From assembly GCA_964513205.1 (NCBI GenBank), contig CAZELP010000006.1, positions 1-64,000 on the forward strand: a stretch of DNA of 64,000 nucleotides, written 5' to 3'. The position numbers and the translations under genes were made by a program. This document shows positions 32,826-40,917 of this stretch, piece after piece. The notes below the pieces were generated by a model, which was given only the letters and a program-made list of their open reading frames with translations, made no database searches and had not been told where the DNA came from. How positions within the stretch are numbered: position 1 is the first letter of the stretch; each line of letters begins with the position of its first letter. The DNA is from JAGVJT01 sp964513205 (GTDB lineage Bacteria; Pseudomonadota; Gammaproteobacteria; Legionellales; Legionellaceae).

Positions 32826-34766
32826 ATGGCATCACCAATCATTGGTATCGACTTAGGTACAACAAACTCTTGTGTGGCTATTATGGAGGGTAACACTCCT
32901 CGAGTCATCGAAAATGCTGAGGGACATCGCACGACACCTTCGATTGTTGCATTCACAAATGATGATGAAGTGTTAGTCGGACAAGCCGCAAAGCGTCAGG
33001 CTGTGACAAACCCTGATAATACTTTGTATGCAATCAAACGTCTTATTGGACGACGTTTTGATGACGCTGTTGTGCAAAAAGACATTAAAATGGTTCCTTA
33101 CGAAATTATGAAAGCTGATAATGGTGATGCGTGGGTTCGTGTAAAAGGACAAGAAAAAGCACCACCTCAAGTTTCTGCCGAAGTTTTGCGTAAAATGAAA
33201 AAAACAGCAGAAGATTATCTAGGAAAAGAAGTGACTGAAGCAGTGATCACCGTTCCTGCTTATTTCAATGACTCTCAACGTCAAGCAACAAAAGATGCGG
33301 GTCGTATTGCGGGTCTTGAAGTAAAGCGAATTATCAATGAGCCTACCGCTGCAGCACTTGCTTATGGTATGGACAAAAAACGCGGTGATTCAGTTATCGC
33401 AGTTTATGACTTAGGAGGCGGTACATTTGATGTTTCAATCATTGAAATCGCAGAAGTTGATGGTGAGCATCAATTTGAAGTATTGGCTACAAATGGTGAT
33501 ACATTCCTTGGTGGTGAAGATTTCGACTTGGCTTTGATTGAGTATTTAGCTGCTGAGTTTAAAAAAGACACAGGCATCGATTTGCACAATGATCCATTGG
33601 CGCTTCAACGTTTGAAGGAAGCGGCTGAGAAAGCAAAAATAGAGCTTTCTTCTTCTCAGCAAACAGATGTTAATCTGCCTTACATTACTGCCGACTCTAC
33701 AGGGCCAAAACATTTGGCACTTAAATTGACTCGGGCAAAACTTGAGTCTTTGGTTGAAGATTTGGTGCAACGCACAATTGCTCCTTGCAAAACAGCATTA
33801 AAAGACGCCAAACTGACAATCAGCCAGATCGACGAAGTGATTCTTGTTGGTGGTCAAACTCGTATGCCATTGGTCCAAAAAGTAGTAGAAGAATTTTTTG
33901 GTAAAGAACCACGACGAGATGTGAACCCTGACGAAGCTGTTGCAGTCGGTGCTGCAATTCAAGCGGCGGTTTTATCGGGTGATGTGAAAGATATCTTGTT
34001 GCTGGATGTGACGCCATTGTCACTTGGTATCGAAACTTTGGGTGGCGTGATGACAAAACTCATTGAGAAAAATACCACTATCCCAACAAAAGCGAATCAA
34101 GTGTTCTCAACAGCTGAGAACAACCAAACTGCAGTGACTGTTCACGTGCTTCAAGGTGAGCGAGAGCAAGCTTCAGCAAATAAATCTTTAGGTCGTTTTG
34201 ACTTGACGGATATTCCACCTGCACCACGTGGCGTACCTCAAATTGAAGTAACTTTTGACATCGACGCCAATGGTATTTTGAACGTATCGGCAAAAGACAA
34301 GGCTTCAGGAAAAGCTCAATCTATCGTGATCAAAGCATCTAGCGGATTAAGTGAAGAAGAAATCAACGCAATGGTCAATGATGCCAAAGCTCATGAAGAA
34401 GATGACAAGAAATTTAAAGAACTTGCCGAATTACGAAATCAGGCTGATAACATGGTACATAGCACTGAGAAGTCTTTGAAAGATCTTGAAAAAGAACTGA
34501 CTGAAGAAGAAAAAACAAGTACTGAATCTGCCATTGCTGCATTGAAAGAGGCGCTTAAAGCGAATGATAAAGCAGATATAGAAGCGAAGTTGAATGCATT
34601 GACGGAAATTTCTGGTAAAATGGCCGAGCGTGTTTATGCACAAAAGTCTGCCAGTGAGCAAGCTCAAGCGGCAGCTGGTGGTGCGACTGATTCAAATGCA
34701 CATCCTAAAGATGATGGTGTTGTGGATGCTGAGTTTGAAGAAGTGAAAGATGACGATAAGAAGTAA
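32826..34766 (+). CDS. dnaK: Chaperone DnaK (Hsp70)
   Basis: A 646-residue Hsp70 from ATG 32826 (MASPIIGIDLGTTNSCVAIM), nine bases after GGAG. Visible are the ATPase motifs GIDLGTTNS, VYDLGGGTFDVSI, ILVGGQTRMPLVQ, the linker LLLDVTPLSLGIET, and the C-terminal substrate domain ending in acidic DAEFEEVKDDDKK. Folds and protects proteins with DnaJ and GrpE, and with ClpB dissolves aggregates. Usual length. Confidence 0.98.
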   Translation: MASPIIGIDLGTTNSCVAIMEGNTPRVIENAEGHRTTPSIVAFTNDDEVLVGQAAKRQAVTNPDNTLYAIKRLIGRRFDDAVVQKDIKMVPYEIMKADNGDAWVRVKGQEKAPPQVSAEVLRKMKKTAEDYLGKEVTEAVITVPAYFNDSQRQATKDAGRIAGLEVKRIINEPTAAALAYGMDKKRGDSVIAVYDLGGGTFDVSIIEIAEVDGEHQFEVLATNGDTFLGGEDFDLALIEYLAAEFKKDTGIDLHNDPLALQRLKEAAEKAKIELSSSQQTDVNLPYITADSTGPKHLALKLTRAKLESLVEDLVQRTIAPCKTALKDAKLTISQIDEVILVGGQTRMPLVQKVVEEFFGKEPRRDVNPDEAVAVGAAIQAAVLSGDVKDILLLDVTPLSLGIETLGGVMTKLIEKNTTIPTKANQVFSTAENNQTAVTVHVLQGEREQASANKSLGRFDLTDIPPAPRGVPQIEVTFDIDANGILNVSAKDKASGKAQSIVIKASSGLSEEEINAMVNDAKAHEEDDKKFKELAELRNQADNMVHSTEKSLKDLEKELTEEEKTSTESAIAALKEALKANDKADIEAKLNALTEISGKMAERVYAQKSASEQAQAAAGGATDSNAHPKDDGVVDAEFEEVKDDDKK

Positions 34767-34773
34767 TTTCCTG

Positions 34774-34806
34774 TATGCGCGAACGCAAACATGCGTATCG
34801 CGCATA
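34774..34806 (+). other. Strong hairpin between dnaK and dnaJ
   Basis: TATGCGCGA plus ACGC (34774-34786) pairs with GCGT plus TCGCGCATA (34793-34806), a 13-bp stem with one bulged A and a 6-base loop. Only ACTTTT follows, so it is at best a partial terminator; it may stabilise the dnaK mRNA end and lower DnaJ output. Confidence 0.6.
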
Positions 34807-34833
34807 ACTTTTACGATTTAGTGCGAGCATTTA

Positions 34834-35967
34834 ATGCAACAAGAAGATTATTACAAACTCCTGGGTGTTGATAAAACAGCAAGCGATGCAGAAATCAAAA
34901 AAGCATTTCGAAAATTAGCCATGAAACATCATCCAGATAGAAATGCTGGAAATGAAGAATCTGAAGAAATGTTCAAACAGATTCAACAAGCCTATGCGGT
35001 ATTGTCTGATCCTGAAAAACGTGCGGCTTATGACCGTTTTGGTCATGCAGGTGTAAATGGTCCTGGTGGCGCCAGCGGTTTTGGCGGTTTCGGTGGTTTT
35101 GGTGATGTATTTGAAGATATTTTTGAAAACATTTTTACTGGAGGACGTACCGGTGGCCATCGTTCGCGTGCTGAGCGAGGCTCTGATTTACAATTAACTG
35201 TTCAGTTGACTCTTGAAGAAGTAGCCGCAGGCAAGCAAGTTGAACTGAGTGTTCCTCGTCATGTCAATTGTAAAACTTGCGAGGGTTCAGGTGCCAAAAA
35301 AGGTACTACTCCAAAAACTTGTGATACCTGTCAGGGTATGGGGCAAGTTCGAATACAGCAAGGTTTCTTTTCTATTCAACAAACTTGCCCTGATTGTCGA
35401 GGGGAAGGTGCTCGCATTAGCGAATACTGTGGTGATTGCCGTGGTGAAGGCCGTGTTCGAGAAACAAAAACGCTTACCGTCAAAATACCGGTTGGTGTAG
35501 ATGATGGTGACAGAGTTCGTTTGAGTGGTGAAGGCGAAGCGGGTATTCATGGAGGTCCTTCTGGTGATCTTTATGTTCAAATACAGTTAAAATCACATCC
35601 TATTTTTAAGCGTGATGGAACCGATTTACATTGTGAGGTGCCAATCGGATTTACGACAGCGGCTTTGGGTGGTTCAATAGAAGTGCCAACTTTAGATGGT
35701 CGTGTGACACTTAAGATTCCATCTGAAACTCAAACAGGCAAGCCATTTCGTGTCCGTGGTAAAGGAATTAAATCGATTCGTAGTCACGGGCCTGGTGATT
35801 TAATTTGTCACGTTGTGGTTGAAACACCAGTAGCTTTGTCAAAAGAGCAAAAGGCTTTGCTTGAGAAGCTACAAGAGTCTTTAGATAACAGCAAAGAGAC
35901 GCATTCTCCAAAGTCAAACTCTTGGTTTGCTGGAGTGAAACAATTTTTCGAGGATATGAAATTTTGA
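34834..35967 (+). CDS. dnaJ: Chaperone DnaJ (Hsp40)
   Basis: A 377-residue type I J-protein. J domain with HPD (MKHHPDRNAG), Gly/Phe-rich region (GGASGFGGFGGFGD), four zinc-finger repeats (CKTCEGSGAKKG, CDTCQGMG, CPDCRGEG, CGDCRGEG) and two C-terminal beta domains. It delivers clients to DnaK. The stop codon shares its final A with the carA ATG (35967), joining the chaperone operon to pyrimidine/arginine synthesis. Confidence 0.98.
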   Translation: MQQEDYYKLLGVDKTASDAEIKKAFRKLAMKHHPDRNAGNEESEEMFKQIQQAYAVLSDPEKRAAYDRFGHAGVNGPGGASGFGGFGGFGDVFEDIFENIFTGGRTGGHRSRAERGSDLQLTVQLTLEEVAAGKQVELSVPRHVNCKTCEGSGAKKGTTPKTCDTCQGMGQVRIQQGFFSIQQTCPDCRGEGARISEYCGDCRGEGRVRETKTLTVKIPVGVDDGDRVRLSGEGEAGIHGGPSGDLYVQIQLKSHPIFKRDGTDLHCEVPIGFTTAALGGSIEVPTLDGRVTLKIPSETQTGKPFRVRGKGIKSIRSHGPGDLICHVVVETPVALSKEQKALLEKLQESLDNSKETHSPKSNSWFAGVKQFFEDMKF

Positions 35968-37136
35968 TGAAAACCCATTCACCTGCGTTACTTGTACTTG
36001 CTGATGGTACAATTTTTAGAGGACGATCGGTCGGTGCTGAAGGTCATACTGTAGGTGAATTGGTTTTTAACACAGCCATGACAGGCTATCAAGAGATGCT
36101 GACCGACCCATCTTACACGGAGCAAATTGTCTTATTGACTACGTCGCATGTGGGGAATACCGGTTGTAATTTGGATGATGATGAATCAACTCGTGTGTGG
36201 GCCTCGGGGCTCGTCATGCGTGAGATGAGTGAATGTGCCACACATAGCCGAAGTGAGATTCATTTCTCAGATTGGTTGAAAAAGCATAAGGTTGTGGCTA
36301 TTTCTGATATTGATACCAGAGCGTTAACTTTACATTTGCGTGAGATTGGTGCTCAAAATGCGTGTATCACAACACATCACTCACCTGAAGATGCTCAAGT
36401 TTTAGCAGAAGCCATGCCGAGTTTAAAAGGTCGTGATTTAGCTCGTGTGGTGACGCGCAGCACAATTGAACGTTGGCACGAAGGTTTGGGAAAATGGGGA
36501 AATATCTCAACTCCTTTAAGTTGGCATGTTGTGGTATATGATTTTGGTGTAAAGCACTCCATCTTGAAAATTTTATATGATCTAGGATGCCATATTACAG
36601 TTGTTCCCGCAGAAACAAATCCGAAAGATGTATTGGCACTTAATCCAGACGGAATTTTGCTCTCGAATGGTCCTGGTGATCCTGCCGCCTGCACTTATGC
36701 CATTGATGCAGCTAAAATTTTTATGGATGCAGATATACCGCTTATGGGAATTTGTCTTGGATTTCAAATTTTAGCGTTGGCTGCTGGGGCTGATGTTTTT
36801 AAAATGAAATTTGGACATCATGGAGCCAACCATCCGGTGATCGAAACGAAAGGACAAAAAAGGGTGTTTATCACCAGTCAAAATCATGGGTTTGCGGTAG
36901 ATGAAAACTCTCTACCTTCACATTTTATTGTGACACATCGATCGTTATTTGATGGAACCTTGCAAGGGATACAGCATGCTGAAAAGCCTGTATTTGGATT
37001 TCAAGGGCATCCAGAAGCCAGTCCAGGTCCTCATGATGCGATGTGTTTGTTTGAACAGTTTATTGCATTGATGCGCGACAGGCGCGACCTATCGTCTGCA
37101 TCGCTTGTATTGTCTAAAGGAGAAATGTCGTTGTGA
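35967..37136 (+). CDS. carA: Carbamoyl-phosphate synthase small subunit
   Basis: About 389 residues from ATG 35967, which overlaps the dnaJ stop. N-terminal domain LADGTIFRGRSVGAEGHTVGELVFNTAMTGYQEMLTDPSY; C-terminal class I glutaminase with nucleophile Cys in GICLGFQILALAAG and the His/Glu pair in FQGHPEASPGPHD. The residue after CLG is Phe rather than the common His of CarA. It supplies ammonia to CarB. The stop overlaps the metK GTG; carB lies 3.8 kb downstream, separated by three genes. Confidence 0.96.
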   Translation: MKTHSPALLVLADGTIFRGRSVGAEGHTVGELVFNTAMTGYQEMLTDPSYTEQIVLLTTSHVGNTGCNLDDDESTRVWASGLVMREMSECATHSRSEIHFSDWLKKHKVVAISDIDTRALTLHLREIGAQNACITTHHSPEDAQVLAEAMPSLKGRDLARVVTRSTIERWHEGLGKWGNISTPLSWHVVVYDFGVKHSILKILYDLGCHITVVPAETNPKDVLALNPDGILLSNGPGDPAACTYAIDAAKIFMDADIPLMGICLGFQILALAAGADVFKMKFGHHGANHPVIETKGQKRVFITSQNHGFAVDENSLPSHFIVTHRSLFDGTLQGIQHAEKPVFGFQGHPEASPGPHDAMCLFEQFIALMRDRRDLSSASLVLSKGEMSL

Positions 37137-38290
37137 CTTCATCGTATGTATTCACATCCGAATCTGTTTCGGAAGGTCACCCAGATAAAATTGCAGATCA
37201 AATCTCAGATGCGATTTTGGATGCAATCTTGACCCAAGATCAACGCGCGCGTGTCGCGTGTGAGACTTATGTCAAGACTGGCATGGTTTTAGTCGGTGGA
37301 GAGATCACAACTCATGCATGGGTTGATGTAGAAGACATTACGCGTAGCGTGATTCGTGATATAGGGTATAACCATTCTGAAATGGGATTTGATTGGAAAT
37401 CTTGCGCTGTTTTGTCTGCTATTGGTAAACAGTCACCGGATATTGCTCAAGGTGTTGATAATGAACAAACTCACCAGTTGGGTGCGGGTGATCAGGGGCT
37501 GATGTTTGGTTATGCGACCAATGAAACTGAACATTACATGCCGGCCCCAATCGCTTATGCACATCAATTAATGGCACGGCAATCTTATCTCCGAAAAAAT
37601 GGAGTTTTACCTTGGCTTCGTCCAGATGCAAAGTCTCAGGTCACTTTAAATTATGTCGATAAAAAACCAGTTTCTGTGAATACAGTTGTGCTTTCCACAC
37701 AACACGCTCCAGAAATTGATCACAAAAATTTAGTAGAAGCGGTCATTGAGGAAATTATTAAACCGACTTTACCGGCAGAATGGCTCACAAAAGACACACG
37801 CTATTTTGTAAATCCGACAGGTCGTTTTGTGATAGGCGGTCCTTTGGGGGATTGTGGTTTGACCGGTCGTAAAATTATTGTGGACACATACGGCGGAATG
37901 GCGCGGCATGGGGGAGGATGTTTTTCGGGAAAAGATCCGTCAAAAGTCGATCGTTCTGCAGCTTATGCAGCAAGATATGTTGCAAAAAATATCGTTGCGG
38001 CCGGCCTCGCGGAGCAGTGTGAGATACAAATCTCTTATGCTATTGGTGTTGCTGAACCGACTTCAATATTTATTGAAACTTTTGGAACGGGATTACTACC
38101 GACGGAAGAGTTGATTCGTTTGGTGAACACACATTTTGATCTGACTCCACAAGGAATTATTGATCATCATGACTTGCTAAGACCTATCTATAGAAAAACA
38201 GCCACGTTAGGTCATTATGGGCGAGAAGAGTTTCCTTGGGAAAGATTAGATAAAGTGGATGTCCTCAGAAACTGTCTCCACGATCGTTAA
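37133..38290 (+). CDS. metK: S-adenosylmethionine synthetase
   Basis: A 385-residue enzyme starting at GTG 37133, whose TG is part of the carA stop. Signatures: SESVSEGHPDKIADQISDAILDAIL, the GAGDQGLMFGYA motif and GGAFSGKD-like GGGCFSGKDPSKVDRSAAY. It makes SAM from methionine and ATP. Being the last overlapped gene of grpE-dnaK-dnaJ-carA-metK, it may share heat-shock transcription. Confidence 0.97.
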   Translation: MTSSYVFTSESVSEGHPDKIADQISDAILDAILTQDQRARVACETYVKTGMVLVGGEITTHAWVDVEDITRSVIRDIGYNHSEMGFDWKSCAVLSAIGKQSPDIAQGVDNEQTHQLGAGDQGLMFGYATNETEHYMPAPIAYAHQLMARQSYLRKNGVLPWLRPDAKSQVTLNYVDKKPVSVNTVVLSTQHAPEIDHKNLVEAVIEEIIKPTLPAEWLTKDTRYFVNPTGRFVIGGPLGDCGLTGRKIIVDTYGGMARHGGGCFSGKDPSKVDRSAAYAARYVAKNIVAAGLAEQCEIQISYAIGVAEPTSIFIETFGTGLLPTEELIRLVNTHFDLTPQGIIDHHDLLRPIYRKTATLGHYGREEFPWERLDKVDVLRNCLHDR

Positions 38291-38395
38291 ACTAGGGTTA
38301 CCAATCAACAGAGCCTAAACAGTATTGCATCCAGTTCTCAAAAAAGTGTTGATAGGGTAAGATAACGTAGTTCAGATGATCAAGGAGAATCACTG

Positions 38396-39766
38396 ATGTA
38401 CATCGAAACTATCAACCCTGCGACTGAAAAAACCATCAAACGTTATCCGTTTCAAAATGATGCAGAAATTTTAAAACGGATAAACTCTGCTCATTCGGCA
38501 TTTGATGTCTGGCGTAAAATGTCTTTTTCCGAACGGAAAGTTTGTATGCTGCGTATGGCCAGCATTCTTCGCGATGAAAAAGAAACATTGGCGCCAATCA
38601 TCATAGAAGAAATGGGGAAACCGCTTGCCTCGGCTTTAAATGAAATTGAAAAGTGCGCTTGGGTTTGCGAGCATTATGCAACGGAAGCCGAGCGGGAATT
38701 AGCTCCTACATTTATTCAAACAGAAGCTTTCGAAAGTAAGGTAGTTTACCAACCGTTGGGGGTTGTGCTTGCAATTATGCCTTGGAACTTTCCTTTTTGG
38801 CAGGTTTTTCGTTATGCTGCGCCTACTTTGATGGCGGGTAATACAACATTGCTTAAGCACGCGCCGATTACAACAGGCTGTGCTTTTGTGATAGAAGCCC
38901 TCTTTAAGAAAGCAGGGTTTCCTGAAGGTGTATTTCAAACAATTGTTCTAGACACTGAAAAAACAGAAATGGTGTTGGCGCATCCGGCGGTGGTTGCTGT
39001 GACCTTGACAGGAAGTGGACGTGCAGGGAGCGCTGTTGCAAGTCTTGCAGGCAAACATCTGAAGCGAGCCGTACTCGAATTAGGTGGAAACGATCCTTAT
39101 CTTATTTTGGCTGACGCTGATTTGAAACTTGCCGCACATGCTGTCGTGACCTCTCGTCTTAGTAATGCGGGGCAATCGTGTATTGCAGCAAAACGCATTA
39201 TTGTGGTTGAACCTATTTACGAACAATTTATCGAGCTATTAAAAGAAGAAATGCAATCTTTTGAAATGGGTGATCCTCAGCTTTCCACAACGACTATGGG
39301 ACCGATTGCAAGAGCAGATTTGCGTGAAGGGCTACATAAGCAGGTTTTAATGAGTCAAGCTAAAGGCGCTGTCGTTTTAGTTGGCGGAAAAATTCCGTCC
39401 ATGACGGGATTTTATTATCCACCTACATTATTAATAGATGTAATGCCAGGAATGCCTGCATTTGATGAGGAGCTATTTGGTCCTGTCATTGCAGTCATCA
39501 AAGCATCTGACGAAAAAGAAGCAATTCGTTTGGCAAATCAAAGTCAATTTGGTTTGGGGGGAGGAGTTTTCACACAAGATCTAGTTCGAGGCGAAAAAAT
39601 TGCGAGAGAAGAGATTGAAACAGGTACATGTGTAGTCAATCAATTTGTTGCATCTGATCCTCGATTACCCTTTGGTGGCGTCAAATCATCTGGGTATGGA
39701 CGCGAATTATCGAGAGCAGGGATCTTTGAGTTTGTAAATATAAAAACAATAGTGATCAATAGTTGA
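38396..39766 (+). CDS. NAD(P)-dependent aldehyde dehydrogenase, succinate-semialdehyde type
   Basis: A 456-residue enzyme with AAGGAG ahead of the ATG. ALDH signatures: GVVLAIMPWNFPFWQVFRYAAPTLMAGNTTLLKHA (cofactor site), VLELGGNDPYLIL (general-base Glu) and GQSCIAAKR (catalytic Cys), ending FGGVKSSGYGREL. The short form and these motifs fit succinate-semialdehyde dehydrogenases (GabD/Sad-like), but the exact aldehyde is not certain. Confidence 0.88.
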   Translation: MYIETINPATEKTIKRYPFQNDAEILKRINSAHSAFDVWRKMSFSERKVCMLRMASILRDEKETLAPIIIEEMGKPLASALNEIEKCAWVCEHYATEAERELAPTFIQTEAFESKVVYQPLGVVLAIMPWNFPFWQVFRYAAPTLMAGNTTLLKHAPITTGCAFVIEALFKKAGFPEGVFQTIVLDTEKTEMVLAHPAVVAVTLTGSGRAGSAVASLAGKHLKRAVLELGGNDPYLILADADLKLAAHAVVTSRLSNAGQSCIAAKRIIVVEPIYEQFIELLKEEMQSFEMGDPQLSTTTMGPIARADLREGLHKQVLMSQAKGAVVLVGGKIPSMTGFYYPPTLLIDVMPGMPAFDEELFGPVIAVIKASDEKEAIRLANQSQFGLGGGVFTQDLVRGEKIAREEIETGTCVVNQFVASDPRLPFGGVKSSGYGRELSRAGIFEFVNIKTIVINS

Positions 39767-39837
39767 TCTCGTTGATAAATATTATGTTTTTGGAAAAAAA
39801 ATTTAATAAAAATTTGATGATTTTTAATAGATATTTT

Positions 39838-39867
39838 TTGCAACCTGTAAGATTTTCATGTTATGCT
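39838..39867 (+). promoter_or_regulatory. Promoter of the outer-membrane protein gene
   Basis: TTGCAA (39838-39843), 18 bases, TATGCT (39862-39867). It lies in a very AT-rich upstream region, as is common for strongly expressed porin genes, and gives a leader of about 43 bases. Confidence 0.5.
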
Positions 39868-39916
39868 GTTTTTCGGTGACTTAGAAATTTTTTTAGCAAC
39901 GCAAGGAGCATTATTT

Positions 39917-40636
39917 ATGAAGAAAATCGTTCTAGCTATCGCTACAACTGCTGCAGTAACTGCAGCTCACGCTGGTTCTATGGGCCCTGTTTCAATGGCT
40001 TCTTACACACCTTACCTTACAGGTGAAGCTTCTTATACATGGCCTCAATCAGGAAGCTTGATCCTGAACAACAACTCCGCTACATCTTCTACTCAAGGTT
40101 GGGGTGGTCGTTTGGGCGCGGGTATGATGTATGGCTACTCTGAAAAGTTGAGCTTCACTGGTGAGATCGGTGGCGGATACTACGGAAGCCGTAATCAAAG
40201 CGTTCAAAGCGCAACTGGTCGCGTAGGTTCTTTCAACTACACGCTAGATGGCTATGATGTTTTAGCTGGTTTTGTTTACAAATGGAACTACTTTGATGTG
40301 TTCTTCCAAGCTGGTTTCATGATGGAAAACATGCGTACTTCAATGACATCATACTTGTCAGAAGCAGTTCCTGGTGGTTTGATCTCTGGTTACATGAATG
40401 CAAATGGCAACCAAACTCAAACTTTACCTGAAATCAAAGTGGGTGGTATCTACAATATCAATCCTAACTGGGGTATTGATGTTGCTTACATGCATGTATT
40501 CGGTGGTTCTCCTTCTTTAGTTGCTCAACGATCTGCATCTTTGACAACTGGATTCTCAGAGAACATCTCTGCAAACATACAAAACCCAACTTTAGACTCA
40601 GTTATGTTCGGCTTGCACTACAACTTTGTAATGTAA
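39917..40636 (+). CDS. Abundant-type outer-membrane beta-barrel protein
   Basis: ATG 39917 after AAGGAG gives 239 residues with signal peptide MKKIVLAIATTAAVTAAHA. The mature start GSMGPVSMASYTPYLTGEASY resembles Legionella surface proteins. Strands alternate polar/aromatic residues (GRLGAGMMYGYSEKLSFTGEIGGGYYG) and the protein ends LHYNFVM. Codon choice (AAC, TTC, TAC) is richer in C-ending codons than neighbours, and it has its own promoter and a strong terminator, all pointing to high expression. Function unknown. Confidence 0.75.
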   Translation: MKKIVLAIATTAAVTAAHAGSMGPVSMASYTPYLTGEASYTWPQSGSLILNNNSATSSTQGWGGRLGAGMMYGYSEKLSFTGEIGGGYYGSRNQSVQSATGRVGSFNYTLDGYDVLAGFVYKWNYFDVFFQAGFMMENMRTSMTSYLSEAVPGGLISGYMNANGNQTQTLPEIKVGGIYNINPNWGIDVAYMHVFGGSPSLVAQRSASLTTGFSENISANIQNPTLDSVMFGLHYNFVM

Positions 40637-40644
40637 TTGCCATG

Positions 40645-40682
40645 ACCTGCTTCCTCTCAAAGGGGGAAGCAGGTTTTTTTTT
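40645..40682 (+). terminator. Rho-independent terminator of the outer-membrane protein gene
   Basis: ACCTGCTTCC (40645-40654) pairs perfectly with GGAAGCAGGT (40665-40674), followed by T9. It lies eight bases after the stop codon. Confidence 0.92.
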
Positions 40683-40917
40683 GCCTAAAATAAAGTTTTA
40701 TTGAGTCCAAAATATTTCTGACTCTATGCTATCTCCATATTCATTGAGATAGATGCCTCATCTCTATAAAATTCAAGCCATTTTATTTGTTACAAAGATT
40801 TTTCTAATCTAGAGCACTTTAACTGACTTTAAGTTTTCTGTTCTCACTAAACCACCTCTACCCATTCGGCTCAAAACCTTATAGAATGAAGCACCTTGTT
40901 TAAGATGCGATGCATGT

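Noticed and set aside
40730..40780. Alternating TATCTC/GAGATA/CATCTCTA repeats upstream of carB as an attenuator
   Set aside because: Stems are only 5-6 bp, with no leader peptide or T-run to support attenuation.
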